58,110 nucleotides of DNA. Source: CAYURH01 sp964447105 (lineage in GTDB: Bacteria > Patescibacteriota > Saccharimonadia > Saccharimonadales > EFPC-124). Shown one piece after another: positions 7,791 to 16,237 of the stretch. Made by a program: the position numbers and the translations under genes. The stretch is from positions 1-58,110 of the forward strand of contig CAYURH010000005.1 in the NCBI GenBank assembly GCA_964447105.1. Direction: 5' to 3'. Within the stretch, counting starts at the first letter, position 1, and each line of letters opens with the position of its first letter. The notes under the pieces were generated by a model. The model saw only the letters and a list, made by a program, of their open reading frames with translations. It was not told the DNA's origin and made no database searches.

Positions 7791-8249
7791 ATGAAGAAAA
7801 TGTGGCTGACCTTCGCGGTCTGCCTACTCCTTTCAATGGGGGCGACGTACGCGACGTACGTTGCTTTCCAGCAGGACGCAGCTGAGGCTGCATCCTGGAG
7901 CCATGTGTACTGCCCTGCGACGACCACATCCGTGCCGGTCGAAGACCCGCGCCACGTGGTTGTACGAGTGGACTGCCCCGACGGTTTCGTTGGGCAGGTC
8001 ACAGTCGTGAAGGCCAAGTACTACGAGGACTACACCACGAGCGTGTGGTCCCGCGACGGTACTCACTGGATCGAAGGAGAGGTCAAGGGGGAGGGCTACG
8101 TCACGGGCCAGCCCTATCAGGGCAGCGGGCCGTTGTGCGCAGCGCTTCTCGCCATCCTGCTGGTCGTATCTGTCGGCATCGTGATCGACGGTTACCGTCG
8201 ACGCAAGAAGTCGGAATCGAAATCGACCACCCATCTCAGCCCCGCGTAG
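7791..8249 (+). CDS. Orphan two-segment membrane protein between grpE and dnaK
   Basis: 152 residues: an N-terminal signal/anchor helix (WLTFAVCLLLSMGATYA), an extracytoplasmic domain of about 85 residues with two cysteines (in VYCPATT and RVDCPDG) and a WSRDGTHWIEGEV stretch, then a second helix (LCAALLAILLVVSVGIVI) and a basic tail. I do not recognise the family. The gene has its own strong promoter, a GGAG ribosome site and a strong terminator, and its codons are richer in G+C at third positions than grpE or dnaK. It interrupts the chaperone cluster as a self-contained cassette, which suggests recent insertion. Confidence 0.8.
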   Translation: MKKMWLTFAVCLLLSMGATYATYVAFQQDAAEAASWSHVYCPATTTSVPVEDPRHVVVRVDCPDGFVGQVTVVKAKYYEDYTTSVWSRDGTHWIEGEVKGEGYVTGQPYQGSGPLCAALLAILLVVSVGIVIDGYRRRKKSESKSTTHLSPA

Positions 8250-8256
8250 CGGTGCG

Positions 8257-8292
8257 GAAACACTTCCGCCGCAAGGCGGGGTGTTTCTTTGT
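8257..8292 (+). terminator. Intrinsic terminator of the 7791 gene
   Basis: GAAACAC (8257-8263) and CCGCC pair with GGCGG and GTGTTTC (8281-8287), with loop GCAA, followed by a short T-run. It insulates dnaK from read-through. Confidence 0.85.
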
Positions 8293-8294
8293 AT

Positions 8295-8321
8295 TTAGCA
8301 CTCTTGCATGCTGAGTGCTAA
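8295..8321 (+). promoter_or_regulatory. Perfect CIRCE operator of dnaK
   Basis: TTAGCACTC, nine bases, GAGTGCTAA: an exact match to the HrcA-binding consensus. The -35 hexamer of the dnaK promoter lies in its spacer. Confidence 0.97.
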
Positions 8322-8332
8322 TTATTTATACT
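8304..8332 (+). promoter_or_regulatory. dnaK promoter
   Basis: TTGCAT (8304-8309), a 17-nt spacer, TATACT (8327-8332). The -35 box sits inside the first CIRCE, so bound HrcA would block RNA polymerase. Confidence 0.8.
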
Positions 8333-8341
8333 GGTTGTAGC

Positions 8342-8368
8342 TTAGCAATCATTGCAACTGAGTGCTAA
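8342..8368 (+). promoter_or_regulatory. Second CIRCE-like operator of dnaK
   Basis: TTAGCAATC, nine bases, GAGTGCTAA: one mismatch to the consensus. It lies just downstream of the expected transcription start, 20 nt from the first CIRCE, giving a tandem operator. Confidence 0.88.
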
Positions 8369-8417
8369 AATTGAACTGAACAATCGCAATCATTTGTAAA
8401 AAGGAGGTGAAACTCAT

Positions 8418-10310
8418 ATGGGTAAAATCATTGGTATCGACCTAGGTACTACAAACAGCGCCATGGCCTACATGGTGGCTGGCAAACCAGAAGTTATCGC
8501 GAACGCCGAAGGCAATCGTACTACACCGAGTGTGGTGGCGATTGGTAAAAACGGCGATCGTATAGTGGGTCAGGTGGCACAGCGTCAGCGCGTCACCAAC
8601 GCCAAAAACACAATCTACGGCGTCAAACGCCTGATTGGCCGCAAATTCGACGACGTCGAAGTACAAAAAGACCTGGATCTTATGCCCTACGAAATCGTCC
8701 GTGCCAACGGCGGCGTAAAAGTAAAGATGGGCGACAAAGAATACAGCCCCGAAGAAGTTTCGGCCATGATCTTGGCTAAACTCAAAGCCGACGCCGAAGC
8801 ATTCTTGGGCGACAAAGTCACCGAAGCGGTCATCACTGTACCGGCTTACTTCGACGACAGCCAGCGCCAGGCTACCAAAGATGCTGGCAAAATCGCTGGC
8901 CTGGAAGTAAAACGCATCATCAACGAACCCACTGCAGCCGCTTTGGCTTACGGTTTGGAAAAGAACAAAGAAGAAAAAATTGCAGTATTCGACTTGGGTG
9001 GTGGTACGTTTGACGTATCTATCCTGGAGCTCGGCGACGGTGTGTTCGAAGTCAAAAGTACCAACGGTGACACTCACTTGGGTGGCGAAGACTTTGACAA
9101 CCGTCTGGTGAGTTACTTCATGGACGAATTCAAAAAAGAACATGGCGTGGATCTAAAAGGTGACAACGCGGCCATGCAGCGCCTCAAAGACGAAGCCGAA
9201 AAAGCCAAAAAAGAACTATCCAGCACTACCGAAGTCGACATCAACCTGCCGTTCCTGACTGCCGATGCCGATGGCCCTAAACATTTCGAAACCAAACTCA
9301 GCCGCGCCAAACTGGAAGAATTGGTGGCTGATCTCATCGAAAAAACCGCTGCTCCTTGCGAAAAAGCGCTCACCGACGCTGGCCTAAAAGCTAGTGACAT
9401 CGATGAAATCGTACTGGTAGGTGGTATGACCCGTATGCCGGCTGTGGTAGAAAAAGTGAAACAAATTTTCGGCAAAGAACCGCTGAAAGGCGTCAACCCC
9501 GATGAAGTTGTGGCTGTGGGAGCCGCCATCCAAGGCGGTGTGCTAGCAGGCGACGTAAAAGATGTGCTGCTGCTTGATGTAACGCCGCTCAGCCTGGGTA
9601 TTGAGACCATGGGTGGTGTTATGACCAAACTGATCGAGCGCAATACGACCATCCCTACGAGCAAATCCGAAACATTTAGCACCGCTGCCGACAACCAGCC
9701 GCAAGTAGAAATCCGCGTGTTGCAAGGCGACCGGCAGATGGCCAACGACAACAAAGAACTGGGTATCTTCCAGCTGACTGGTATTGCGCCAGCTCCTCGT
9801 GGTATCCCGCAGATCGAAGTTACCTTCAACCTCGACGCCAACGGTATCTTGCATGTGACCGCTAAAGACAAAGGCACGGGCAAGGAACAAAGCATCACCA
9901 TTCAAAACAGCGGCAACCTTAGCAAAGATGACATCGAAAAAGCCCAAAAAGAAGCCGAAATTCATGCCGACGAAGACAAGAAAAAGCGCGATGCAGCCGA
10001 GGCCAAAAACACTTTGGCCCAAGCTATATACGCCGGCGAAAAACTGCTTGACGAGCACAAAGACAAAGTGAGTGATGATGACAAAAAAGTGGTACAAGAT
10101 GCCATTGACGAAGCCAAAAAACACGAGCAAGCCACCGGCAAAGATGAACTAGAATCTGCGGTAAAGGCGCTGAACGACGCCATCATGCCTATTGGCGCCA
10201 AACTCTACGAAGCTGCCAGCAAAGAAGCCAAACCTGCCGAAGATGCCGCCGCCGGTGAACAAAAAGCCGACGGCCCAGTAGAAGGCGAAGTTGTCAACGA
10301 TAAGAAATAG
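8418..10310 (+). CDS. dnaK: DnaK (Hsp70) chaperone
   Basis: A 630-residue cytoplasmic ATP-dependent chaperone. Visible motifs are IGIDLGTTNS (phosphate 1), VFDLGGGTFDVS (phosphate 2), VLVGGMTRMPAV (adenosine), the linker VLLLDVTPLSLGIETMGG leading into the substrate-binding domain, and a helical lid with a charged tail ending EGEVVNDKK. A perfect AAGGAGGTGA ribosome site precedes the ATG. Codon use is strongly biased (GAA, AAA, GGC), as expected for a highly expressed gene. It is controlled by two CIRCE sites. Confidence 0.99.
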   Translation: MGKIIGIDLGTTNSAMAYMVAGKPEVIANAEGNRTTPSVVAIGKNGDRIVGQVAQRQRVTNAKNTIYGVKRLIGRKFDDVEVQKDLDLMPYEIVRANGGVKVKMGDKEYSPEEVSAMILAKLKADAEAFLGDKVTEAVITVPAYFDDSQRQATKDAGKIAGLEVKRIINEPTAAALAYGLEKNKEEKIAVFDLGGGTFDVSILELGDGVFEVKSTNGDTHLGGEDFDNRLVSYFMDEFKKEHGVDLKGDNAAMQRLKDEAEKAKKELSSTTEVDINLPFLTADADGPKHFETKLSRAKLEELVADLIEKTAAPCEKALTDAGLKASDIDEIVLVGGMTRMPAVVEKVKQIFGKEPLKGVNPDEVVAVGAAIQGGVLAGDVKDVLLLDVTPLSLGIETMGGVMTKLIERNTTIPTSKSETFSTAADNQPQVEIRVLQGDRQMANDNKELGIFQLTGIAPAPRGIPQIEVTFNLDANGILHVTAKDKGTGKEQSITIQNSGNLSKDDIEKAQKEAEIHADEDKKKRDAAEAKNTLAQAIYAGEKLLDEHKDKVSDDDKKVVQDAIDEAKKHEQATGKDELESAVKALNDAIMPIGAKLYEAASKEAKPAEDAAAGEQKADGPVEGEVVNDKK

Positions 10311-10395
10311 CTAAAAGAGTACAATAAACACAGGGAGTTTTCATGCGATTCGTATGATTCTGTCGCAACCGGCAGAATGACACTACCCCATACCT

Positions 10396-11967
10396 ATGAC
10401 AACCACAGAATTGCCCTCACATAGCCCAGCAGAAGCCGAAGTCCAGCGCGGCATTGCCCGTCCAGCTGAAGCGCCCATGCCCCCTGAGTTTAGCGAGGAA
10501 GCCAAACAGACTCACGGATTTTCGGAGGCGTTGCTGAAAGATTACGGCGTCACGCGGTTGGATACCGCCGACGATTCGCGGGTGTTATGTAGCCATGATT
10601 GGGTGACGCCCCAGGGGCGTACTATGCGCATCTCCCGGACTGGCGCGGTGAGAAATGGCGCTGTTAGTTGGTCGCGCTACACTACCGTTATGATAGCTGA
10701 CGCGCGATTCGCGCTGACACCTGACAATTTCTACTTGCTGGGGCCGCATAAGCTGAGCGGTATCGACAGACACGCGCTTCTGGAAAGTGTGACTACTAGT
10801 ATGGGCGAACACGCACACGAACAGCGTCGCCATGCGATATTGCACGGGCTGCAAGTGCTCCGCGACTTTGCGCCTGATGAAGATGAGCGTAGCACGCAGT
10901 ACGGTATACCCAAAGCGATCAGCATGTCGTATTTTACGGCAACATATTTTGATACAGAGCTTGAATCCAGGGGGCGTCGTACTACGGTGCCCAGTTTCTA
11001 TGTCATCAAAGGCAATGTGGGGCAGGGGTCGCAATACTCACTAGAATTCACCGTAGATGGCAATTGGCATGTGCTGGGTGGCAATGGTAGTTCCAAAGCG
11101 TTCACACCTGATAAATTTGCGGTCATCGAAACCCATCTTGTGCAGTCGGTGCAAGATAAACTGCTCGCTTTGGTGAGCAAGACGAACCTACCGCTTGCGA
11201 GTCGCATGAAATTTGCATCGGCACTTCTGCAATGCCGGCAGGGAAACCCTGTGCGTCGCCGAGAGTCTGGTGGATGGTACGACTGTCCTCTGCCTGTAGA
11301 GTCTGGCCCATGGAAGGTGACTATGGGGTTTGGGTCTGATGCGATCGGGCACAAGATCAAGGTGGCAATCGCTCATGACGATGGCGTGCGGCTCGATGGT
11401 GAAGTGAACGTATCTCGAGCGGGTACGGTATTTGACGTGCCAACAGTCCGTCCAAGTAACAAAATAGACAAATCAGTTATACATACTGTCGCTGAACACG
11501 CGCTTGGGAGTGCTGTGAGACAACTAGTGGGTGAATTGCCACAAGCTCGATCGGAAGGGCCGCTAACCGAACGTCGACCGGAGTTTGCGACAGCAGAACA
11601 CGCTGCGCTTGTATTGGCCAATACCCTGACCAGCCGAGATAAGCCACGACGTATTGATCGACCGGGTGATCACGCTACGCACACGCGCGAAGTGACCGTG
11701 CACGATGCGGAGTTGTATTTGGACCACAGGGTGCAGCTATATGGGGCGACGCGACCCAACGGTCGATTCCTGCCCCATTACGCCGAAGTGATCATACCGT
11801 ATCTTGGCGAGCATGGCCCCCAGACGTTCCGGTTGAATCTGGGCGAGTTTGTGCATGAAGGGCGTATGCCTAGTGGTTTGTTCACCAGCGATGATATATT
11901 CGAATCATTGTGCCGCGCCCTGCTGGCAGAAGATTCTCGGCGAAATCCATCACCAGATAAAGCGTAG
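10396..11967 (+). CDS. Unknown 523-residue protein with four repeated modules, between dnaK and dnaJ
   Basis: A soluble protein, no signal peptide or membrane helix. Reading it by eye suggests four divergent modules of about 80-100 residues (about 65-140, 185-265, 300-385 and 435-510). Each is a run of beta strands followed by a proline or glycine turn and a helix ending in LLxxV/L (for example DKFAVIETHLVQSVQDKLLALV and DDIFESLCRALL). The N-terminal 30 residues are Pro/Glu-rich and probably disordered. I do not recognise the family. The gene lies in the same direction between dnaK and dnaJ, so it is probably co-expressed with the chaperones. Confidence 0.8.
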   Translation: MTTTELPSHSPAEAEVQRGIARPAEAPMPPEFSEEAKQTHGFSEALLKDYGVTRLDTADDSRVLCSHDWVTPQGRTMRISRTGAVRNGAVSWSRYTTVMIADARFALTPDNFYLLGPHKLSGIDRHALLESVTTSMGEHAHEQRRHAILHGLQVLRDFAPDEDERSTQYGIPKAISMSYFTATYFDTELESRGRRTTVPSFYVIKGNVGQGSQYSLEFTVDGNWHVLGGNGSSKAFTPDKFAVIETHLVQSVQDKLLALVSKTNLPLASRMKFASALLQCRQGNPVRRRESGGWYDCPLPVESGPWKVTMGFGSDAIGHKIKVAIAHDDGVRLDGEVNVSRAGTVFDVPTVRPSNKIDKSVIHTVAEHALGSAVRQLVGELPQARSEGPLTERRPEFATAEHAALVLANTLTSRDKPRRIDRPGDHATHTREVTVHDAELYLDHRVQLYGATRPNGRFLPHYAEVIIPYLGEHGPQTFRLNLGEFVHEGRMPSGLFTSDDIFESLCRALLAEDSRRNPSPDKA

Positions 11968-11984
11968 GGTAGAATAGAGTGAGT

Positions 11985-13085
11985 ATGTCCAAACGTGATT
12001 ATTACGAAGTCCTGGGTGTCACCAAATCGGCGAGTGCCGACGAGATCAAAAAAGCCTTTCGTCGCCTCGCAGTGAAACATCACCCCGACAAAGAGGGCGG
12101 TGACGAAACTAAATTTAAAGAAATCAACGAAGCCTACGAAGTACTCAAAGATTCGTCCAAGCGCCAGCGCTACGATCAGTTTGGCCACGCCGGTGTGGGC
12201 GGCAATGGCGGCGGCGGAGCCGGCGGGTTTAATGGCTTTGGTGGGTTTGGTGGCGCGCAGGGGCAAAATATCAATTTTGATTTTGGCGATATTGGTTTGG
12301 GTGATATCTTTGGCAGTTTCTTTGGCGGCGGCCAGCAGCAGCGAGCTCGGCGCGGCCAAGATGTGGCGGTAGATATTACGCTGAGTTTCGAAGAAGCTGT
12401 GTTTGGTGTGGAATATTCGGTAGATGTGCAACTGGAAGACACGTGCGTCCACTGCAAAGGCAGTGGTGCTGAGCCGGGCCATTCGCTCAAAGAATGCCCG
12501 ACGTGTCACGGATCTGGCCAGGTAAATCGTGTTATGAACACCCTGTTTGGGCCCATCCAACAAACCGTAGTTTGCGATACCTGTCGCGGTCAGGGCAAAG
12601 TGCCCGAAAAAAACTGTAGTGTATGTCACGGTCGTGGCGTGCAACGTCAGAAGCAAAGTATTAAGCTCAAGATTCCAGCTGGCATCGACGACGGCGCTAC
12701 CATCCGCCTGGCTGGCCGCGGCGAAGCGGTGCAGGGCGGCGACAAAGGTGATCTGTATGTAAACGTAAAAGTTAAACCGCACAAACACTTCACCCGCGAA
12801 GGCAACCTGATATTGTCGCTAGAGACCATCGACATGCCCACTGCTGCCCTGGGCGGCGAAATCGAAATTCAAACCGTCGATGGCCCACTCACCATGAAAA
12901 TCCCCGCCGGCACCCAAAGCGGCACTGATTTTAAACTAGCTGGCCACGGCGCGCCAAGTCTACGCAGCGCAGCTCGCGGTGCACATATCGTGACCGTGCA
13001 GGTAGAAACGCCAACCAAGCTGAGCCGGAAGCAAAAGGAATTGTTGGAAGAGTTTCGCGCATCGGGTGGAAGAAAGTTTTTCTAA
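11985..13085 (+). CDS. dnaJ: DnaJ (Hsp40) cochaperone
   Basis: A 366-residue type I J-protein that stimulates DnaK ATPase. It has a J domain with HPD at residues 33-35, a long Gly/Phe-rich linker, a zinc domain with four CxxCxGxG modules (CVHCKGSG, CPTCHGSG, CDTCRGQG, CSVCHGRG), and the C-terminal substrate domains. I prefer ATG 11985 to the in-frame GTG 11979 because MSKRDYYEVLGV is the family start. A TAGAAT box at 11970-11975 lies 9 nt before this ATG, so a leaderless promoter is possible. Confidence 0.98.
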   Translation: MSKRDYYEVLGVTKSASADEIKKAFRRLAVKHHPDKEGGDETKFKEINEAYEVLKDSSKRQRYDQFGHAGVGGNGGGGAGGFNGFGGFGGAQGQNINFDFGDIGLGDIFGSFFGGGQQQRARRGQDVAVDITLSFEEAVFGVEYSVDVQLEDTCVHCKGSGAEPGHSLKECPTCHGSGQVNRVMNTLFGPIQQTVVCDTCRGQGKVPEKNCSVCHGRGVQRQKQSIKLKIPAGIDDGATIRLAGRGEAVQGGDKGDLYVNVKVKPHKHFTREGNLILSLETIDMPTAALGGEIEIQTVDGPLTMKIPAGTQSGTDFKLAGHGAPSLRSAARGAHIVTVQVETPTKLSRKQKELLEEFRASGGRKFF

Positions 13086-13088
13086 GCT

Positions 13089-14582
13089 ATGAGCGAAAAT
13101 CTCGAAAGACAGATAGATGAAGCAAAAGGACGCGAGGCAATCGCTGCCTATGCCGGCCATGAGTTGGCGAATCTCGAGACGTATAAATATTTCAACCAAC
13201 GCGGCGTCGAAGCTGAAGAGGCCAAGCGATCATTTATAGATGCAGCTTTAGATGGTGATACTCCCGCTAGTCCTGGGTTTGTATACCCAGGTATTGATTC
13301 TGAGCAATGGATACGTTGGCGCGATAGCATGACCGAGCTTGTGCAAAAGGCGGTTGAGCTGGACATGAACAACGAAGCCAACCGTATTGTGCGCGAAAAC
13401 ATCACGAATCGCCTGCATGAAGTTGGTGCTGTACTACTGGCTAAAATCCAGAGTGAACTTGGGCCCGATCATCCATTATACGAAGCGGCGTCAATGCAGT
13501 TAGCGCAAAACCTACGCGAAATATATGGCGTGCCAAATGCCAAGGAATGGCGCGGTATTTTAGGGCTACGTTTGCAAGAGTTGCGGGCTGTCGAGGACCT
13601 AGAAGATGTGCCGGACGATGTAATGGCGGCCTGGCAATTTATCAAGCAACATTTGCCACAAGATCTAAAACCAGGCGAAATCTATCAGCCTAAGCAAGAA
13701 ACTGTTGACTGGTATGCTGCGCAACTCAATGAGCGTCTACGCCCAGCTCGTGGGGCTGTTGCTGAGGCTGTTGAACGAGGAGAAATAACGCTTGTAGACG
13801 GTAAGCTCGACGCCCATAACATCGTTAAGGCCACAAGGCTCGCACTTCAGGCGCGTGGCGCACAAGGTTGGGAAGTTGAGCTTACCGACGAATCGAACAT
13901 CGACACCTCTCAGGCTGATAAGAAAATCTATGTCCCACGAACCCGATTTATGTCGATGGAACAGTTTGACGCGGTGATGTTGGGGCATGAAATTGATGAG
14001 CATGTAATCACTCGAGTCAATGGTGATAATAGTGGCGAATCAGTCCTCGGTGGTACAGGTGCGAATGGCTATCTGGCCTGGAACGAAGGCAATGGCAAGG
14101 CCAATGAAGGCTTGTTAAAAGCCAAAGCCGACTTACGAGCTAGCGCGTACGCATATTATTTATCGGGTGGCATAGCGCTCGGTTTGGAAGTCGAAGAAGG
14201 GGTAGGTCGTAATTTTGGGCAAACATTTGACCTAGTGTGGCGTATGAACTACGTCGATAAATGCCTCAAAGGGCAGGTGACCACCGAAAATGCCGAACAG
14301 GTAAAAAGAGACCTCATGGGCAAAGCCGTCGATCAGCTGTATCGACTATTCCGTGGCACTGACGGTAAAGTGCCTGGCGTTGTATTTACCAAAGATATAA
14401 TGACGTATTATCCCGGTCAGGTGCAGGTGTGGCAAAAGTGGGATCGTGATATGGAGCTACCCGAAGAGGAGCGTCTCCAGGAACTTGCTCTGGAGCGTTC
14501 CGCCAAAATCGACCCATATCGCCCAGACCACGTGCGTGTTGCGCGGCGAGCTCTCGCTAAGCGCACACAGCCTGTGCTTTAA
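13089..14582 (+). CDS. DUF1704/MATCAP-like metallopeptidase next to dnaJ
   Basis: A 497-residue soluble protein starting 3 nt after dnaJ. The first 200 residues are helical. A zinc-peptidase signature follows: GHEIDEHVITRVNG, an HExxxH motif with His300, Glu301 and His305, and a later NEGLLKAKADL segment (about residue 340) that would supply the downstream Glu ligand. This arrangement resembles DUF1704 (the family of the eukaryotic tyrosine carboxypeptidase MATCAP, which also uses HExxxH). The family match is from motif order only. As the last gene after dnaJ it may process or degrade proteins together with the chaperones; the substrate is unknown. Confidence 0.72.
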   Translation: MSENLERQIDEAKGREAIAAYAGHELANLETYKYFNQRGVEAEEAKRSFIDAALDGDTPASPGFVYPGIDSEQWIRWRDSMTELVQKAVELDMNNEANRIVRENITNRLHEVGAVLLAKIQSELGPDHPLYEAASMQLAQNLREIYGVPNAKEWRGILGLRLQELRAVEDLEDVPDDVMAAWQFIKQHLPQDLKPGEIYQPKQETVDWYAAQLNERLRPARGAVAEAVERGEITLVDGKLDAHNIVKATRLALQARGAQGWEVELTDESNIDTSQADKKIYVPRTRFMSMEQFDAVMLGHEIDEHVITRVNGDNSGESVLGGTGANGYLAWNEGNGKANEGLLKAKADLRASAYAYYLSGGIALGLEVEEGVGRNFGQTFDLVWRMNYVDKCLKGQVTTENAEQVKRDLMGKAVDQLYRLFRGTDGKVPGVVFTKDIMTYYPGQVQVWQKWDRDMELPEEERLQELALERSAKIDPYRPDHVRVARRALAKRTQPVL

Positions 14583-14632
14583 TAGCTGACCGATAGTGTA
14601 TATACTTTAAATAATGCATACGGTGGGTCTCC

Positions 14633-16150
14633 ATGTCTGGCGCTCAAGTTCATAAGTGGCTTGGTTTGCCGTTGAGTCAGCGTCGGCGGTTTATTCGTGA
14701 TTTTTATAAGCACAATCAGCCTGAGAGGGCGGAAGCTTTTTTGTCACTGGTGAAGGCGCCGCGCGGGTATGGGGTGTATGCCAGTATTGGGCCTAATTAT
14801 CAGTTTGCGGTGTTTGGGCGTGATTCTATCGAACTGGCCGAAGATTTGCTCGAGACCAATCAGGCACTGGCCAAAGAAATTATCTTACTGCTAGCTCATC
14901 TGCAAGGCTACGAATTTAACCTAGCCAGCGAACAAGAAGCGTCAAAGATCCACCACGAATACCGCACGCTTCGTTTTAATGACCGCGAAGTACCTATTGC
15001 TGCGCGTAAAGTGCTGGCCAAAATGGGCCCGCAGTGGGGTGGCAGCGAAGAAGAAATGCTTTATTACGGGTCAGCCGATGCCACGCCGCTGTTTGTTCGC
15101 CTGGTGCATCGCTATTACCTGATGTATGAAGACGACATTTTAAACCACACCGTTACGTCGCGCAGTGGCCACAAGCGAGCGCTTAAGCACCACGTGCGTG
15201 ATGCCACCGAATGGTTGGTGGCCAAGATCACGGCATCTCCGTGGCAACTACTCGAATACAAACGTATTAACCCGTTGGGATTGTATAACCAGTCGTGGCA
15301 GGATTCGAGTGTTTCGTATCTGCATGCCGATGGTGGCGCGGCCAATGCTGATGGAGGCCTGGCTGCTATCGAAATCCAAGGCTACGCCTATGACGCGCTG
15401 CGCGCCGCTGCCGACATGGTGGCATTCAACGAAGCCGAAGCCGATGCCTGGCGCCACTTGGCTAGCATTGTGCGCGACAACACCATCGACCACATGTGGA
15501 TGCCGCAAACCAATTACTTTGCCATGGGGGTAGATCGTACTGGCACTGGCGCCACCCGGCAAATTAGCACATATAATTCCAACCCGGCGCTGCTGATCGA
15601 AAGCAACTTTTTTGAACTGATGCCGCATAACTTGTCGTGGCAATATATTGAACATACTGTGCGCACTCTGTTTAGTGATGATTTTTTGACGTTGGCAGGC
15701 CTGCGCATCCGCGCCAAACGTCATGCTGGGCTGGTAGATTTTGCCGATTATCATGGCAGCTTGGTAAGCTGGCCCAAGCAAACGTATGATGTGGCCAAAG
15801 GGTTACGCAAACTGGGGTTTTACCGCTTGGCGGCATTGCTAGAAGACTGCATTTTACACGCCGTTGGCCAAGCTGGTGAATTTTACGAATTCTTCTTTGT
15901 CGACACCAAAGGGGACGTTAAATACCACTATCGCCAGGAAAACCCCGACGAACCCAGCTTTCACGAATTTGGCGCCGCCAACCTGCCCGAACCCGGCCAG
16001 TCGTGGACGATTTCGGCTGTGCTGGCGATTGTGGCCAGCCGCCACAAACAGACTGCGCATATTCCGCAACTAGAAGAAATGGGCAAACTAGAAGATTATA
16101 TTTTGTCACTCCCACACGTTGTAGCCATTGCCAAACAGCTTGATATCTAG
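14633..16150 (+). CDS. Glycogen-debranching-type (amylo-alpha-1,6-glucosidase-like) hydrolase
   Basis: A 505-residue protein with the alternating helix pattern of an (alpha/alpha)6 barrel. Family text includes FAVFGRDSIELAEDLL near residue 63, YYGSADATPLFVRL, NQSWQDSSVSYLHADG and GSLVSWPKQTYDVAKGL, all typical of COG3408-like amylo-alpha-1,6-glucosidases. The enzyme would cleave glucosidic branches in a storage or external glycan. There is no signal peptide, so it is probably cytoplasmic. A TATACT box lies at 14601-14606. The next gene is a glycosyltransferase. Confidence 0.85.
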   Translation: MSGAQVHKWLGLPLSQRRRFIRDFYKHNQPERAEAFLSLVKAPRGYGVYASIGPNYQFAVFGRDSIELAEDLLETNQALAKEIILLLAHLQGYEFNLASEQEASKIHHEYRTLRFNDREVPIAARKVLAKMGPQWGGSEEEMLYYGSADATPLFVRLVHRYYLMYEDDILNHTVTSRSGHKRALKHHVRDATEWLVAKITASPWQLLEYKRINPLGLYNQSWQDSSVSYLHADGGAANADGGLAAIEIQGYAYDALRAAADMVAFNEAEADAWRHLASIVRDNTIDHMWMPQTNYFAMGVDRTGTGATRQISTYNSNPALLIESNFFELMPHNLSWQYIEHTVRTLFSDDFLTLAGLRIRAKRHAGLVDFADYHGSLVSWPKQTYDVAKGLRKLGFYRLAALLEDCILHAVGQAGEFYEFFFVDTKGDVKYHYRQENPDEPSFHEFGAANLPEPGQSWTISAVLAIVASRHKQTAHIPQLEEMGKLEDYILSLPHVVAIAKQLDI

Positions 16151-16237
16151 CGACACTATCATTTAGCCAAATACTTTGTTATACTAAGTGTTAGACTTAA
16201 AAACGCGCTTACCGTGAGTGGCGCGAGAGGGAGTTCT

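Noticed and set aside
10343..10378. Tiny frames after GGGAG downstream of dnaK (4 and 8 codons)
   Set aside because: They could be leader peptides, but nothing beyond chance supports them.
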